From positions 2,790,001 to 2,854,000 of the forward strand of contig NZ_CP034444.1 in assembly GCF_003952385.1 (NCBI RefSeq): DNA of 64,000 nt, given 5' to 3'. Positions 16,862-29,520 of this stretch are shown here, piece after piece. Below the pieces are notes generated by a model. The model was given only the letters and a program-made list of their open reading frames with translations. It made no database searches and was not told the origin of the DNA. Made by a program: the position numbers and the translations under genes. The DNA is from Mesorhizobium sp. M1D.F.Ca.ET.043.01.1.1 (lineage in GTDB: Bacteria > Pseudomonadota > Alphaproteobacteria > Rhizobiales > Rhizobiaceae). How positions within the stretch are numbered: the first letter of the stretch is position 1; every line of letters begins with the position of its first letter.

Positions 16862-17752
16862 CTAGATCATCTCCAGGCCGCGCTTGCGCGTCGGCGGCGG
16901 GAAGGCGCGGTCGAGATCGGCAAAATCTTCCGCTGTCAGAGCGATGTCGAGCGCGGCGGCGTTCTGACGAACGTGTTCCTGCCGGCTGGCCTTCGGGATG
17001 GCGATGACGCCCTTCTGCGCCATCACCCAGGCAAGCGCGATCTGCGCGGCCGCCGCGTCGTGGCGGGCGGCGATCGCGTCGAGCCTGGCGTTGCGGGCGA
17101 GCGCACCCTGCTCGACCGGCGAATAGGCCATCAACGGGATGCCGCGCTCGAAGCTCCACGGCCCGAGATCGAATTCCGGGCCGCGCCGCGAGAGATTATA
17201 GAGGACCTGGTTGGTCTGGACGTTGGCGCCGGAGGGCAGGCCGACCAGTTCCTCCATCTCGTCGGTGTCGAAATTGCTGACACCCCAGTGGCGGATCTTG
17301 CCTGCCGCCTTCAGGGCCTCGAAGGCTTCGACGGTTTCGGCCAACGGCACGCTGCCCGGCCAGTGCAGCAGATAGAGATCGATGCGGTCGGTTGCGAGCC
17401 GCCTCAAACTGTTCTCGCAGGCCCGCTTGACGCCGGCGCGCGAGGCATTGGTCGGCAGCACTTTGGAAACCAGGAAAGTCTCGTCGCGGCGCCCGGCAAT
17501 CGCTTCCGCCACCACCTCCTCGGCCCCGCCGCCGGCATACATCTCCGCCGTATCGATCAGCGTGATGCCGAGGTCGAGGCCGAGCCTCAATGCCGCGACC
17601 TCGTCAGGGCGGCGCCGGCGGTCCTCGCCCATCTTCCATGTGCCTTGACCCAGCACCGGAACGGCTTCGCCGGATGCCAGAGTGGTGGTTCTGATTTCAG
17701 AAGACTTGGTTTTGGAAGATATGGGTTTGGAAGACGTCGGCTTGGAAGACAT
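16862..17752 (-). CDS. Aldo/keto reductase
   Basis: The 296-residue NADPH-dependent oxidoreductase has a TIM-barrel AKR fold. Visible motifs are [23 protein letters not shown] (catalytic Asp and Tyr), FLVSKVLP (Lys), DLYLLHWPG (His), [11 protein letters not shown], and the cofactor-binding [16 protein letters not shown] near the C-terminus. The extreme N-terminus is a short repetitive Ser/Lys stretch ([17 protein letters not shown]) from tandem copies of a TTGGAAGAC-like unit. Removing it would leave a normal AKR. It is third in a run with the DUF305 and copper ATPase genes. Confidence 0.92.
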   Translation of the reverse strand: MSSKPTSSKPISSKTKSSEIRTTTLASGEAVPVLGQGTWKMGEDRRRRPDEVAALRLGLDLGITLIDTAEMYAGGGAEEVVAEAIAGRRDETFLVSKVLPTNASRAGVKRACENSLRRLATDRIDLYLLHWPGSVPLAETVEAFEALKAAGKIRHWGVSNFDTDEMEELVGLPSGANVQTNQVLYNLSRRGPEFDLGPWSFERGIPLMAYSPVEQGALARNARLDAIAARHDAAAAQIALAWVMAQKGVIAIPKASRQEHVRQNAAALDIALTAEDFADLDRAFPPPTRKRGLEMI

Positions 17753-17849
17753 GGGGGGCTAGCTCCGCGTGAAGCGGGATCGCAGCACAGGCATGGCCGA
17801 AAATCCAGACCGAAGTCCTCGCTTCCGTCCGGATTCCAGCGCGGAGGGA

Positions 17850-18239
17850 CTACTTCACCGGATGCTTGGCAAGCCAGTCCTGCATCTCCTTGATCTCGGC
17901 TTCCTGCGCCTTGACGACGCCTTCCGCGAGCATGCGGATTTCTGGGTCCTTGCCGTTGGCGATCACCACCTTGGCCATGTCGATCGCGCCCTGGTGATGC
18001 GGGATCATGCCGCGAACGAAGTCGACATCGGCATTGCCGGTATAGTTGAGCATCATGTCCGTGTGCATCTTGTCCATCGCTGCCTTGTAGCCGACGGTGG
18101 CGGGGCTGTCCGCGCCCATCGCCATGCCGGTCATATCGTGCTTCATCTCCTCGGACTGCGCCGGAACGCTTTCGAGGAACACCGCCAGCAGCATTCCCGC
18201 CGCCATCAGCAGCAGCACAATCTTCTTGGCCAAGGTCAT
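17850..18239 (-). CDS. DUF305 periplasmic/exported copper-associated protein
   Basis: The 129-residue protein has an N-terminal hydrophobic signal or anchor (residues 4-25). A short Met/His-rich segment follows (MKHDMTGMAMG), then the DUF305 helical domain with its hallmark RGMIPHHQGAIDMAKVV (around 76-92). Members of this ferritin-like family often sit in copper or other metal resistance loci and the Met/His side chains are suited to Cu binding; the function here is inferred. It lies 44 bases after the copper ATPase gene, same strand, so it should be under the same HmrR/CueR-type promoter. Confidence 0.85.
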   Translation of the reverse strand: MTLAKKIVLLLMAAGMLLAVFLESVPAQSEEMKHDMTGMAMGADSPATVGYKAAMDKMHTDMMLNYTGNADVDFVRGMIPHHQGAIDMAKVVIANGKDPEIRMLAEGVVKAQEAEIKEMQDWLAKHPVK

Positions 18240-18283
18240 CCATGATCTCCTGTTGAATGGAATGTCGTATTTGGGAGCTTCGC

Positions 18284-20794
<2,511 letters not shown>

Positions 20795-20829
20795 GAGCAA
20801 ATGCCTCGGGATTCTCGAATTGAGGCGGA

Positions 20830-20858
20830 GGTAGTCCTTCCAGCAACTGGAAGGTCAA
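20830..20858 (-). promoter_or_regulatory. HmrR/CueR-type MerR-family promoter for copA
   Basis: On the minus strand a TTGACC -35 (20858-20853) and a weak TACCTC-like -10 are separated by 19 bases, the over-long spacer typical of MerR activators. The spacer contains a perfect dyad CCTTCCAG-CAA-CTGGAAGG (20836-20854), which matches the CueR/HmrR operator pattern. The matching regulator gene is at 34201-34590, not adjacent. Confidence 0.8.
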
Positions 20859-20993
20859 GACGTGCTTTTCGCTTTTTTCCGCCTTGCCTTGTCGCGAATG
20901 CCCGACCTGGAAAACGCCCCGGACAAAATCCGCACCAAACCTCGCAGGCATGTTATGGACACCGGCATTTGATACTCGCACCGATCCCGCCTG

Positions 20994-21845
20994 ATGAAAT
21001 GCCTTGTCATCAACCTCGACCGGTCCAGCGATCGGCTGGCCCATGTGATCGCGGAGTTCGACCGGATCGGGATTCCGTTCGAGCGGATCGCCGCGGTGGA
21101 TGCGCTTGGGCGGCCGGACCTTGCCTCGCTCCAGCAGCTGCCGGAGCGTATTCCCGGGTTGCGCCTGACCGACACCGAGATCGCATGCGTGCTCAGCCAC
21201 AGAGCATGCTGGTCGATCATTGCCGCGGGTGACGATGCGCATGTCGCTGTGTTCGAAGACGACGTTGTCTTCTCGGCCAGTGCCGGCGTCCTGCTCGCCG
21301 ACGCAGGCTGGGTTCCCGCCGATGCCGACATCGTCAAGCTGGAGACCTTCTTCCAGCAGACGACGATCGGGCTCCGGCGGGTCAACACCGGCCGCGGTTC
21401 TTCGGTGAGGAGGCTGCACACGCTTCATACCGGCTCTGCCGGCTACATCCTGTCGAAGCGGATCGCCGGCGCGCTCGTCGAGGCTACCGACGAGATCGAT
21501 GTACCGGCCGACCACGTGCTGTTCGATCCGGTGCTTCAACCCTGGCCCGACCGGATAATGTATCAACTCAGCCCGGCCCTATGCGCGCAGGAACAGCACC
21601 TCGGACAGGAGGCGGCCCGGCTGCCGAGCCTGATCGAGCAGGAACGTCGAACGCGGTTCGCGCCAGCCGGTAAGGACAAAGAGCCTCGACGATCGATGGC
21701 GACGAAGGTGATGCGCGAGATCGAGCGGCTGGCCCGCCGGCTGGCTAAGGTCTGCCGGCTGCGATATTCCCCGATCGTGCCGTTCGAGCACCATGGCCAG
21801 CGCGTTCGCCCGCCCCATACACAGCGCCGCGAAAACACGCTATAG
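20994..21845 (+). CDS. Glycosyltransferase family 25 protein (LPS type)
   Basis: The 283-residue cytoplasmic glycosyltransferase has the GT25 pattern. It shows an N-terminal [13 protein letters not shown] strand, [19 protein letters not shown], the acidic VFEDDVVF motif that binds the nucleotide sugar and metal (around 84-91), and [16 protein letters not shown] with a following D-x-x-L segment. Family members add galactose or glucose to lipooligosaccharide core. The C-terminal 70 residues are basic and not conserved in the family as far as I can see. Its stop is 11 bases before glnD, an unusual neighbour. Confidence 0.85.
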   Translation: MKCLVINLDRSSDRLAHVIAEFDRIGIPFERIAAVDALGRPDLASLQQLPERIPGLRLTDTEIACVLSHRACWSIIAAGDDAHVAVFEDDVVFSASAGVLLADAGWVPADADIVKLETFFQQTTIGLRRVNTGRGSSVRRLHTLHTGSAGYILSKRIAGALVEATDEIDVPADHVLFDPVLQPWPDRIMYQLSPALCAQEQHLGQEAARLPSLIEQERRTRFAPAGKDKEPRRSMATKVMREIERLARRLAKVCRLRYSPIVPFEHHGQRVRPPHTQRRENTL

Positions 21846-21856
21846 ACGCCGCCGAA

Positions 21857-24652
21857 ATGGCAAAGATCTCCCTGAAACTCGACGAAATCATCAATGGCGA
21901 CGCCTTGCGCGGTGACCTGGCGGCGGCGAGCGCCGGCGACGGCTCCAGCAAGGCTACCCGCACGGCTGTTCTCCAGCTGCTCAAGGGCAGGCTTGGCGAA
22001 GGACGGTCGATCGCGGAAGCGATGCTGAAGGAGGATGGCGGCGGCAATGCCTGCGCCGAGCGGCTGTCGCATCTGATGGACGAGCTGATCAGGGCGCTTT
22101 ACGACTTCGCCGCGACCCATGTCTACCGGGTCAAGAATCGATCCGCGGCCGAGCGCATGGCGGTCGTCGCGGTCGGCGGCTACGGGCGCGGCACGCTGGC
22201 GCCGGGTTCCGACATCGACCTGTTGTTCCTGCTTCCCTACAAGCAGACGCCGTGGGGCGAGCAGATCGTCGAATACATGCTCTACATGCTTTGGGACATG
22301 GGGCTGAAGGTCGGCCACGCCACCCGCAACATCGAGGAATGCCTGAGGCAGTCGCGCACCGACATCACCATCCGTACCTCGATCCTTGAAGCACGCTTCC
22401 TGTGGGGCGAACAGAAGCTCTATGACGAATTGCTGACCCGCTTCGACCATGAGGTGGTGCGCACCACCGGACCGGAATATGTCCAGGCCAAGCTCGCCGA
22501 GCGCGACGAGCGCCACGCCAAGGCAGGCGAGAGCCGCTATCTGGTTGAGCCCAACGTCAAGGACGGCAAGGGCGGCTTGCGCGACCTGCAGACGCTGTTC
22601 TGGATCGGCAAATATTTCTATCGCGTGCGCACCGGCGAGGAGCTGGTCGAGAAAGGCGTCTTCACCGAGGCCGAGTACCGCGAATTCCAGAAGGCGGAAG
22701 ATTTCCTGTGGGCGGTGCGCTGCCACATGCACTTCCTCACCGGCAAGGCTGAGGAACGGCTGCATTTCGACATCCAGCGCGAGATCGCGGAGCGGCTGGG
22801 CTACACCACGCATCCCGGCCTGTCGGCGGTCGAGCGCTTCATGAAGCACTACTTCCTCGTCGCCAAGGATGTCGGGGATCTCACTCGCATCTTCTGCGCC
22901 GCGCTGGAGGAAGAGCAGGCCAAGCACGTGCCCGGCTTCAACCGCATCTTCCTCACCTTCTCGCGGCGCAAGCGCAAGCTTGCCGGCACATCCGACTTCA
23001 TCGTCGACAACCACCGCATCAACATCGCCGATGACAGCGTGTTCGAGCGCGATCCGGTCAACCTGCTCAGGCTGTTCTGGTTCGCCGACAAGCACGGGCT
23101 GGAATTCCATCCCGACGCGCTGAAGCTGCTCACGCGCTCGCTCGGCCTGGTCAACAAGTCGCTGCGGCGCGACGAGGAGGCCAACCGGCTGTTCCTCGAC
23201 ATCCTCACCTCGGACCGCAATGCCGAGCTCAATCTCAGGCGCATGAACGAGGCGGGACTGCTCGGCAGGCTGATCCCGGACTTCGGCAAGATCGTCGCCA
23301 TGATGCAGTTCTCGATGTACCACCACTACACGGTGGACGAGCATCTCATCCGCTGCATCGGCGTGCTGGCCGAGATCGAGCGCGGCGACGGCGCGAAAGT
23401 GCATCCGCTGGCCCATTCGCTGATGCCCGGGCTGAAGAAGAGCCGCGAGGCGCTCTATGTCGCGGTGCTTTTGCACGACATCGCCAAGGGCCGGCCGGAA
23501 GACCATTCCGAAGCCGGCGCCAGGATCGCGCGCCGCATCTGCCCGCATATGGGGCTGTCAGCCGCCGACACCGAGACGGTCGCCTGGCTGGTCGAGAACC
23601 ATCTCGTCATGTCGATGACGGCGCAGACGCGCGACCTCAACGACCGCAAGACGATCGAGGACTTCGCCTCGATCGTGCAGTCGGTCGAGCGGCTGAAGCT
23701 GCTCCTGATCCTGACCGTCTGCGACATCAGGGGCGTCGGGCCGGGCGTGTGGAACGGCTGGAAAGGGCAGCTGCTGCGCACGCTTTATTTCGAGACCGAG
23801 CTGCTATTGACCGGCGGGTTCTCCGAAGTCTCGCGCGCCGAGCGCACTTCCGCGGCGCGCGAGCGATTGGCCGAGGCGCTCTCCGCCTGGCCGGCGAAGG
23901 AGCGCAAGCGTTATGTCGCGCAGCATTACGAAAACTATCTTTTGACGGTCGACCTGCCCGACCAGTTGCGGCACGCCGAATTCGTCCGCGAGGCAGACGC
24001 AGCCGGCAAGAAGCTCGCCACCATGGTGAAGACGCACGAGTTCGAGGCGGTGACCGAAATCACGGTGCTGGCGCCGGACCATCCGCGCCTGCTTTCGGTG
24101 ATTGCCGGTGCCTGCGCCGCAGCCGGGGGCAACATCGTCGACGCGCAGATCTTCACCACCTCCGACGGGCGCGCGCTGGATACCATCCTGATCGGCCGGG
24201 AATTCGACCGCGACGAGGACGAGCGGCGGCGCGCCGAGCGCGTCGGCAAGCTGATCGAGGACGTGCTGTCCGGAAAGAGCTGGCTGCCGGAGATGATCGA
24301 GAAGCGCACCAAGCCGAAGCGCGGCGCCAAGGTCTTCCGCATTCCGCCGCGCGCCGAGATCCGCAACACGCTGTCGAACCGTTTTTCCGTGATCGAGATC
24401 GAGGGGCTGGACCGGCCGGGCCTGCTGTCCGAGATCACCGGCGCGCTGTCGGACCTTTCGCTCGACATCGCATCGGCCCACATCACCACTTTCGGTGAGA
24501 AGGTGATCGACACCTTCTACGTCACCGACCTCACCGGCCAGAAGATCGACAGCCCGACACGCACGGCCACAATCCACAAGCGGCTGATCGACACGCTCGA
24601 AGGCAACGCGCCCGAACGCAACGGCAAGACCAAGGCGGCCGCCGCCGAGTGA
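21857..24652 (+). CDS. glnD: [Protein-PII] uridylyltransferase/uridylyl-removing enzyme GlnD
   Basis: The 931-residue bifunctional nitrogen sensor uridylylates PII (GlnB/GlnK) when glutamine is low and removes UMP when it is high. In order: nucleotidyltransferase domain with GGYGRG (107-112) and GSDIDLL (117-123), an NTase-associated helical region, an HD phosphohydrolase domain ([17 protein letters not shown], about 538-554), and two C-terminal ACT domains (about 731 and 844 onward) that bind glutamine. All key residues are present and the length is normal for rhizobia. In related genomes glnD follows mutS directly; here a 9-kb cassette lies between. murJ follows 46 bases later. Confidence 0.98.
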   Translation: MAKISLKLDEIINGDALRGDLAAASAGDGSSKATRTAVLQLLKGRLGEGRSIAEAMLKEDGGGNACAERLSHLMDELIRALYDFAATHVYRVKNRSAAERMAVVAVGGYGRGTLAPGSDIDLLFLLPYKQTPWGEQIVEYMLYMLWDMGLKVGHATRNIEECLRQSRTDITIRTSILEARFLWGEQKLYDELLTRFDHEVVRTTGPEYVQAKLAERDERHAKAGESRYLVEPNVKDGKGGLRDLQTLFWIGKYFYRVRTGEELVEKGVFTEAEYREFQKAEDFLWAVRCHMHFLTGKAEERLHFDIQREIAERLGYTTHPGLSAVERFMKHYFLVAKDVGDLTRIFCAALEEEQAKHVPGFNRIFLTFSRRKRKLAGTSDFIVDNHRINIADDSVFERDPVNLLRLFWFADKHGLEFHPDALKLLTRSLGLVNKSLRRDEEANRLFLDILTSDRNAELNLRRMNEAGLLGRLIPDFGKIVAMMQFSMYHHYTVDEHLIRCIGVLAEIERGDGAKVHPLAHSLMPGLKKSREALYVAVLLHDIAKGRPEDHSEAGARIARRICPHMGLSAADTETVAWLVENHLVMSMTAQTRDLNDRKTIEDFASIVQSVERLKLLLILTVCDIRGVGPGVWNGWKGQLLRTLYFETELLLTGGFSEVSRAERTSAARERLAEALSAWPAKERKRYVAQHYENYLLTVDLPDQLRHAEFVREADAAGKKLATMVKTHEFEAVTEITVLAPDHPRLLSVIAGACAAAGGNIVDAQIFTTSDGRALDTILIGREFDRDEDERRRAERVGKLIEDVLSGKSWLPEMIEKRTKPKRGAKVFRIPPRAEIRNTLSNRFSVIEIEGLDRPGLLSEITGALSDLSLDIASAHITTFGEKVIDTFYVTDLTGQKIDSPTRTATIHKRLIDTLEGNAPERNGKTKAAAAE

Positions 24653-24698
24653 CCATCACCATCCATTTGACGCAATTCCGCAGGCAGTCATCCAGCGC

Positions 24699-26270
24699 AT
24701 GAGCCTTGTCAAGAAATTCGCCACCGTCGCTTCCGGCACGCTGATGAGCCGCGCGCTGGGTTTCGGCCGCGAGATGCTGATGGCGGCCGCTCTCGGCACC
24801 GGGCCGGTCGCCGACGCCTTCAACGCCGCCTTCCAGTTCCCCAACACCTTCCGCAGGCTGTTCGCCGAGGGCGCCTTCAACGCCGCCTTCGTGCCGCTGT
24901 TCGCCAAGGAGATCGAGACGCACGGCACCGACGGCGCCAAGCGTTTTTCCGAGGAAGTGTTCGGCGTGCTGTTCTCGGCGCTGCTCGCGCTGACCATCGC
25001 GATGGAACTGGCGATGCCGCTGATCGTGCGCTACCTGGTGGCGCCGGGCTTCGCCGACATCCCGGGCAAGTTCGAGACGACCGTCCGGCTCGCGACGATC
25101 ATGTTCCCCTATCTGATCTGCATGTCGCTCGGCGCCATGATGGCGGGCATGCTGAACTCGCTGCGCCGCTATTTCGCGGCGGCGATCGCGCCCGCCTTCC
25201 TCAACATCATCCTGATCGGCGTGCTCGCCTATGCCTGGTATCATGGGCTGGACGCGCATGCTGTCGGCTTCGGGCTCTCCTGGGGCGTGCTGGCGGCGGG
25301 CATCGTGCAGCTCGCCATCGTCTGGGTGGCAGTGCGCCATGCCGGCATCTCGATCGGCTTCCGCCGGCCGAAGATGACGCCCAACGTCAAGCGGCTGCTG
25401 ATCCTGGCGCTGCCGGCGGCGATCACCGGCGGCATCACCCAGATCAACCAGCTGATCGGCACGGCGATCGCCTCTGGGCAGAACAGCGCCGTGTCGTCGC
25501 TGGCCTATGCCGACCGCATCTACCAGCTGCCGCTCGGCGTCGTCGGCGTGGCGGTGGCGATCGTGCTGTTGCCGGAACTGTCGCGGGCGCTGAAATCGGG
25601 CAATCTGATCGAGGCGGCCAATCTGCAGAACCGCTCGGTCGAGTTCACGCTGTTCATGACCTTGCCGGCGGCGGCGGCGCTCTGGGTGATGTCGGAGCCG
25701 ATCGTGCGGCTGGTCTATGAGCGCGGCGCCTTCGCCGCCAACCACTCGACGCCGATCGTCGCCTCGATCCTGGCGATCTTCGGCCTCGGCCTGCCGGCTT
25801 TCGTGCTGATCAAGGCCTTCACGCCCGGCTATTTCGCGCGCGAGGACACGCGCACGCCGATGATCTTCGCCGCCATCTCGGTCGGTGTGAACGTCGCCAC
25901 GGCGCTCACCTTGTTTCCCTCGATGGGCGCGCCAGGCATCGCGGTCGCGTCCGCCGTCGCCGGCTGGGTCAACGCGCTGATGCTGCTCGGCATGCTGATC
26001 CGGCGCGGCCATTGGGGCCGCGACGTCCCGCTCATGAAACGCATTCCAAGGCTGGTGCTGTCGGCGGCGGTGATGGCGGTCGCGCTTTACTTCGCCGAGC
26101 ACTACTTCGCCACAAAACTCGGACCCGGCTCGCCGCTGGTCATCAAGGCGACGACGCTCCTCGCGCTCGTCGGCGGGGGTGCCGCGCTCTACTTCATCAC
26201 CGCTTTCGGCACCGGCGGCGCCGATTTCGGCATGATCCGCAGGAACATCGGGCGAAACCGTAACGGCTAG
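24699..26270 (+). CDS. murJ: Lipid II flippase MurJ (MviN)
   Basis: The 523-residue inner-membrane protein has about 14 transmembrane helices of the MOP/MATE-like MviN family and moves the peptidoglycan precursor lipid II to the periplasmic face. Diagnostic N-terminal sequence is TLMSRALGFGREMLMAAALGTG, followed by ADAFNAAFQFPNTFRRLFAEGAFN, where the Arg residues (RR and the GREM Arg) match those essential in E. coli MurJ. It is 46 bases from glnD, same strand, as in other rhizobia. Confidence 0.97.
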   Translation: MSLVKKFATVASGTLMSRALGFGREMLMAAALGTGPVADAFNAAFQFPNTFRRLFAEGAFNAAFVPLFAKEIETHGTDGAKRFSEEVFGVLFSALLALTIAMELAMPLIVRYLVAPGFADIPGKFETTVRLATIMFPYLICMSLGAMMAGMLNSLRRYFAAAIAPAFLNIILIGVLAYAWYHGLDAHAVGFGLSWGVLAAGIVQLAIVWVAVRHAGISIGFRRPKMTPNVKRLLILALPAAITGGITQINQLIGTAIASGQNSAVSSLAYADRIYQLPLGVVGVAVAIVLLPELSRALKSGNLIEAANLQNRSVEFTLFMTLPAAAALWVMSEPIVRLVYERGAFAANHSTPIVASILAIFGLGLPAFVLIKAFTPGYFAREDTRTPMIFAAISVGVNVATALTLFPSMGAPGIAVASAVAGWVNALMLLGMLIRRGHWGRDVPLMKRIPRLVLSAAVMAVALYFAEHYFATKLGPGSPLVIKATTLLALVGGGAALYFITAFGTGGADFGMIRRNIGRNRNG

Positions 26271-26369
26271 GCCCTTCGTAAGCTGACCCGAACTCCACGC
26301 CAGCTGTTGAGACGCCAGCGCCAGGTCGTGTATTACCTTTCGTCAGCGAGTCGGTTGGAGATCCGTTGA

Positions 26370-26900
26370 ATGCAAACGCTGTCGCTTGACGATTTCGTTG
26401 ATGACAAACCATGGCGCGACGACATTCCTTTGCTGGAGGACATTTCCAACGGCAATCTGATAGCCGGCGTCCGGATTCAACGACTGATCACACGTGGAGA
26501 CGAGCGTGGCGATCTTACGGTTCTCATGTCGGCGCTGCGAGAGCCCATCACCCCGCCGCCGCATGTCTATCTGGTATCGGCCGAGCCGGGATCGATCAGG
26601 GCATGGGTCTATCACAGGCGGCAGTTCGACCGACTCGCCTATACAAATGGCGACATCAGGGTCGTGCTCTACGATCTGCGCGAGGATAGCCCGACATACC
26701 GAAAACTGGAGATTATCGACGTCGGCGCGGCCAACAAGGTCCTGCTGACAATTCCGCCGTGTGTCGTTCATGGGGTTCAAAATCGCGGCAAGAGCACCGC
26801 GACATTCGTCAACATGCCGACCAACTTCTACGACCCTGAAACTCCCGACAAATCGCGAATTCCTTTCGATCACCCGGGCGTCCCGTACAGATTCGAATAA
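26370..26900 (+). CDS. dTDP-4-dehydrorhamnose 3,5-epimerase-family protein (RmlC-like cupin)
   Basis: The 176-residue protein has a cupin fold related to RmlC, which epimerises dTDP-4-keto-6-deoxyglucose on the way to rhamnose. Key pieces are RGWVYHRRQ-like sequence IRAWVYHRRQFDRLAY (the usual metal-free catalytic His region), GDIRVVLYDLREDSPTYRKLE, and LLTIPPCVVHGVQNRG, the common P(P/A)GxxHG segment. It has a good GGAG site. A glycosyltransferase gene begins 1 base after its stop, so both likely act in a surface polysaccharide. No other rml genes are present, so the exact substrate is open. Confidence 0.85.
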   Translation: MQTLSLDDFVDDKPWRDDIPLLEDISNGNLIAGVRIQRLITRGDERGDLTVLMSALREPITPPPHVYLVSAEPGSIRAWVYHRRQFDRLAYTNGDIRVVLYDLREDSPTYRKLEIIDVGAANKVLLTIPPCVVHGVQNRGKSTATFVNMPTNFYDPETPDKSRIPFDHPGVPYRFE

Positions 26901-26901
26901 G

Positions 26902-28203
26902 GTGACGACGTTTTCCGTCATCATGGCGACCTACAATCGCGGCAGGCACATTCTTCCGTCGATACATTCGGTGCTGCGCCAAACCCGCCAGGACTTCGAA
27001 CTGCTGGTGGTGGGCGATTGCTGCACGGACGATACAGCCGATGTGGTCCGGGCGCTTGCGTCTCCTCGAATCCGCTGGGCGAACCTGCCAGAGCGCGGCG
27101 GCAGCCAGGCCTTCCCCAACAATGCGGGCATAGAAATGGCGCGCGGGCAATACATTGCCTATCTCGGTCATGACGATATCTGGGCCCCGGACCATCTCCA
27201 GGCGCTCGCCGATCATTTCGGGCGAGAACCGCGACCGGACTTTGTCGTCAGCGGCGCGATCTTTCACGGCCCCAGGGCAAGCAATTATCGCTGGGTGACC
27301 GGCATATTCAGTGAACCGGACGCCGCTCTGAAACACTTCTTTCCGCCTTCGAGTTTCGGCCACCGACGCGACGTCGTCGATCGGATCGGCAAGTGGCGCA
27401 ATCCGAAAGAGATAACAGCGCCGGTCGACTCGGATTTCATGCTGCGAGCGACAAGGTCAGGCATGCATTTCATGTCGACGCAGCGAATCACCGTCCAGAA
27501 ATTCGCGGCCGGTCACCGTTACCTGAGCTATCTGAGCCAAAGCTCGGACGAGCAGGACCGAATGGTCCGACGAATGGCCCGGCCTGGATTTGACGGCTAT
27601 CTGGCCTCCGAAGTGGCCAAGGCGAAGGCAGCCAACGCCTACATGGTCGTCGTCCATCCGGATTACGAGCAATTCGAGAAAGGCCAGCTTGCGACCCAGA
27701 TCGCGACGAACAAGGGCATCGTCCGCCCCGACCTGCGCGACCTCAGGCGGCGCGAGGTCATCAGGCAGGACAACACCGCAAAGGCGCTCGACTGGTTTCC
27801 GCTCCAAACGGCCGCCGGCTGGACAATCTGGGTTGGCTGCAATCCGCGCCCAAAGCTGCTTGTGCCGTTCAAATATGACGGCAAGGCGCGGATTCGCATG
27901 GACATATGGCACCTTCACCGCGAGGCGCTGACCGGGCTCAAACTGGCTGCAAACGGCCAGCCGGTTGCGGCAAGCGTTTCCGGAGCGCGCCAGGAGGGCG
28001 ATCTCTGGACCGCGCAAGCGACGTTTGAAACGGCGCTGCGAAAGGACGATCATACGATCCTCGAGCTTCACCTCACCAGATTGCAGAGACCCGCAGGACG
28101 CAACGGCATCGGCGTAGCCGACATAGAGGTTACGCCGCTTGGGTGGCGAAGCATTGTTGCAAAGGGAACGCAGCTGCTCGCCAAGTTTCGGCCAGCCCGC
28201 TGA
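26902..28203 (+). CDS. Glycosyltransferase family 2 with unknown C-terminal domain
   Basis: The 433-residue product starts with a GT-A glycosyltransferase domain (residues 1-230). It has FSVIMATYNRGRHILPSIHSV, the UDP-binding VVGDCCTDDTADV and the metal-binding YLGHDDIWAPDHL (DxD-like HDD), then VDSDFMLRA as probable catalytic base region. The remaining about 200 residues form a separate mostly beta, hydrophilic part that I do not recognise. The start is GTG at 26902, just after the stop of the epimerase gene; the open frame runs upstream inside that gene but without sense. The two genes are placed between murJ and trpS. Confidence 0.85.
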   Translation: MTTFSVIMATYNRGRHILPSIHSVLRQTRQDFELLVVGDCCTDDTADVVRALASPRIRWANLPERGGSQAFPNNAGIEMARGQYIAYLGHDDIWAPDHLQALADHFGREPRPDFVVSGAIFHGPRASNYRWVTGIFSEPDAALKHFFPPSSFGHRRDVVDRIGKWRNPKEITAPVDSDFMLRATRSGMHFMSTQRITVQKFAAGHRYLSYLSQSSDEQDRMVRRMARPGFDGYLASEVAKAKAANAYMVVVHPDYEQFEKGQLATQIATNKGIVRPDLRDLRRREVIRQDNTAKALDWFPLQTAAGWTIWVGCNPRPKLLVPFKYDGKARIRMDIWHLHREALTGLKLAANGQPVAASVSGARQEGDLWTAQATFETALRKDDHTILELHLTRLQRPAGRNGIGVADIEVTPLGWRSIVAKGTQLLAKFRPAR

Positions 28204-28280
28204 TATCTCTTGCCGCGTTTTTCGCCTTCGTCCATAAGCGCGCGGTCGCAAGACTTTCGCCGCGCGCGGTTTCCAGCCGC

Positions 28281-28319
28281 ATGATCGGCTCCAAAAAGTC
28301 TGCAACTTTTTGGAATCAT
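28281..28319. repeat. Dispersed hairpin element before trpS
   Basis: A perfect 10-bp stem (TCCAAAAAGT, 28290-28299, with ACTTTTTGGA, 28305-28314) and a CTGCA loop is flanked by an outer ATGAT/ATCAT pair. Similar short palindromes with a CTGCA loop are, as I recall, scattered in Mesorhizobium intergenic regions. It lies 35 bases before the trpS start and may influence the transcript 5' end. Confidence 0.65.
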
Positions 28320-28353
28320 GCTTATACGGCCCTCCACAAGCCCTGAGGAACTC

Positions 28354-29421
28354 ATGTCCGCCTTCAAGCCACTCGTCTTTTCGGGCGTCCAGCCGACCGG
28401 CAATCTGCATCTCGGCAACTATCTCGGCGCCATCAAGAAATTCGTCGCCCTCCAGGAACAGTCCGACTGCATCTATTGCGTCGTCGACCTGCATTCGCTG
28501 ACGGCGCAGCTCGTCTACCAGGATCTCGGCGACCAGACGCGCTCGATCACCGCCGCGTTCCTCGCCTCCGGCATCGACCCCAAGAAGCACATCGTCTTCA
28601 ACCAGTCGCGGGTCATCCAGCACGCCGAGCTTGCCTGGATCTTCAACTGCGTGGCGCGCATCGGCTGGATGAACAAGATGACGCAGTTCAAGGACAAGGC
28701 CGGCAAGGACCGCGAGAACGCCTCGCTCGGCCTGCTCGCCTATCCGAGCCTGATGGCCGCCGACATCCTGCTCTACCGCGCCACCCATGTGCCGGTGGGC
28801 GAGGATCAGAAGCAGCATCTGGAGCTCACCCGCGACATCGCGCAGAAATTCAACAACGACTTCTCGGAACGCATCGCAGCACTTGGCGTCGGCGTCGAGA
28901 TGGAGGTCGGCGAGGAGACCGTGAACGGCTATTTCCCGATCACCGAACCGGTGATCGGCGGTCCGGCGGCGCGCATCATGAGCCTGCGCGACGGCTCGAA
29001 GAAGATGTCGAAGTCCGACCCGTCTGACCTGTCGCGCATCAACCTGACGGACGACGCCGACACCATCTCGAAGAAGATCCGCAAGGCCAAGACCGATCCG
29101 GAGCCCTTGCCGAGCGAGCTCGACGGGCTGGAAAGCCGGCCGGAAGCGGAGAACCTGGTCGGCATCTATGCCGGGCTCGCCGAAATCTCCAAGGCCGACG
29201 TGCTGAAGGAATATGGCGGCCAGCAGTTTTCCGTGTTCAAGCCGGCGCTGGCCGACCTTGCGGTGGAAAAGCTCGCGCCGATCGCCTCCGAGATGCGCCG
29301 CATCGAAGGCGACCGCGCCTATGTCGATGCCGTGCTCAAGGACGGCGGCGAGCGCGCCCGCGCGATCGCCGAGGGCACGATGAAGACGGTTCGCGACATC
29401 ATCGGCCTGCTGCAGGACTGA
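28354..29421 (+). CDS. trpS: Tryptophanyl-tRNA synthetase
   Basis: The 355-residue class I aminoacyl-tRNA synthetase charges tRNA-Trp with tryptophan. The HIGH-like motif [11 protein letters not shown] lies at residues 15-25 and the KMSKS motif at about 217-221 ([10 protein letters not shown]). The [16 protein letters not shown] segment is typical of TrpRS. ATG at 28354 ([14 protein letters not shown]) has an AGGAA ribosome site and fits the family N-terminus; the open frame extends 12 codons upstream into the hairpin region and is rejected as start. Length is standard. Confidence 0.98.
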   Translation: MSAFKPLVFSGVQPTGNLHLGNYLGAIKKFVALQEQSDCIYCVVDLHSLTAQLVYQDLGDQTRSITAAFLASGIDPKKHIVFNQSRVIQHAELAWIFNCVARIGWMNKMTQFKDKAGKDRENASLGLLAYPSLMAADILLYRATHVPVGEDQKQHLELTRDIAQKFNNDFSERIAALGVGVEMEVGEETVNGYFPITEPVIGGPAARIMSLRDGSKKMSKSDPSDLSRINLTDDADTISKKIRKAKTDPEPLPSELDGLESRPEAENLVGIYAGLAEISKADVLKEYGGQQFSVFKPALADLAVEKLAPIASEMRRIEGDRAYVDAVLKDGGERARAIAEGTMKTVRDIIGLLQD

Positions 29422-29447
29422 TCGATCCTCCCTGGTTGAGTCCGTCA

Positions 29448-29479
29448 CCATGACCCGGCGGCTTGCCGCCGGGTCATGG
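29448..29479. terminator. Strong hairpin without U-tract after trpS
   Basis: A perfect 14-bp stem (CCATGACCCGGCGG with CCGCCGGGTCATGG) and a CTTG loop lies 26 bases after the trpS stop. There is no T run, so it is either a weak or factor-assisted terminator or an mRNA-end stabiliser between trpS and the stress protein gene. Confidence 0.6.
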
Positions 29480-29520
29480 CGGTGGCAGATTGCGGCCGAA
29501 TTGATACCGGGCAGATAGAC

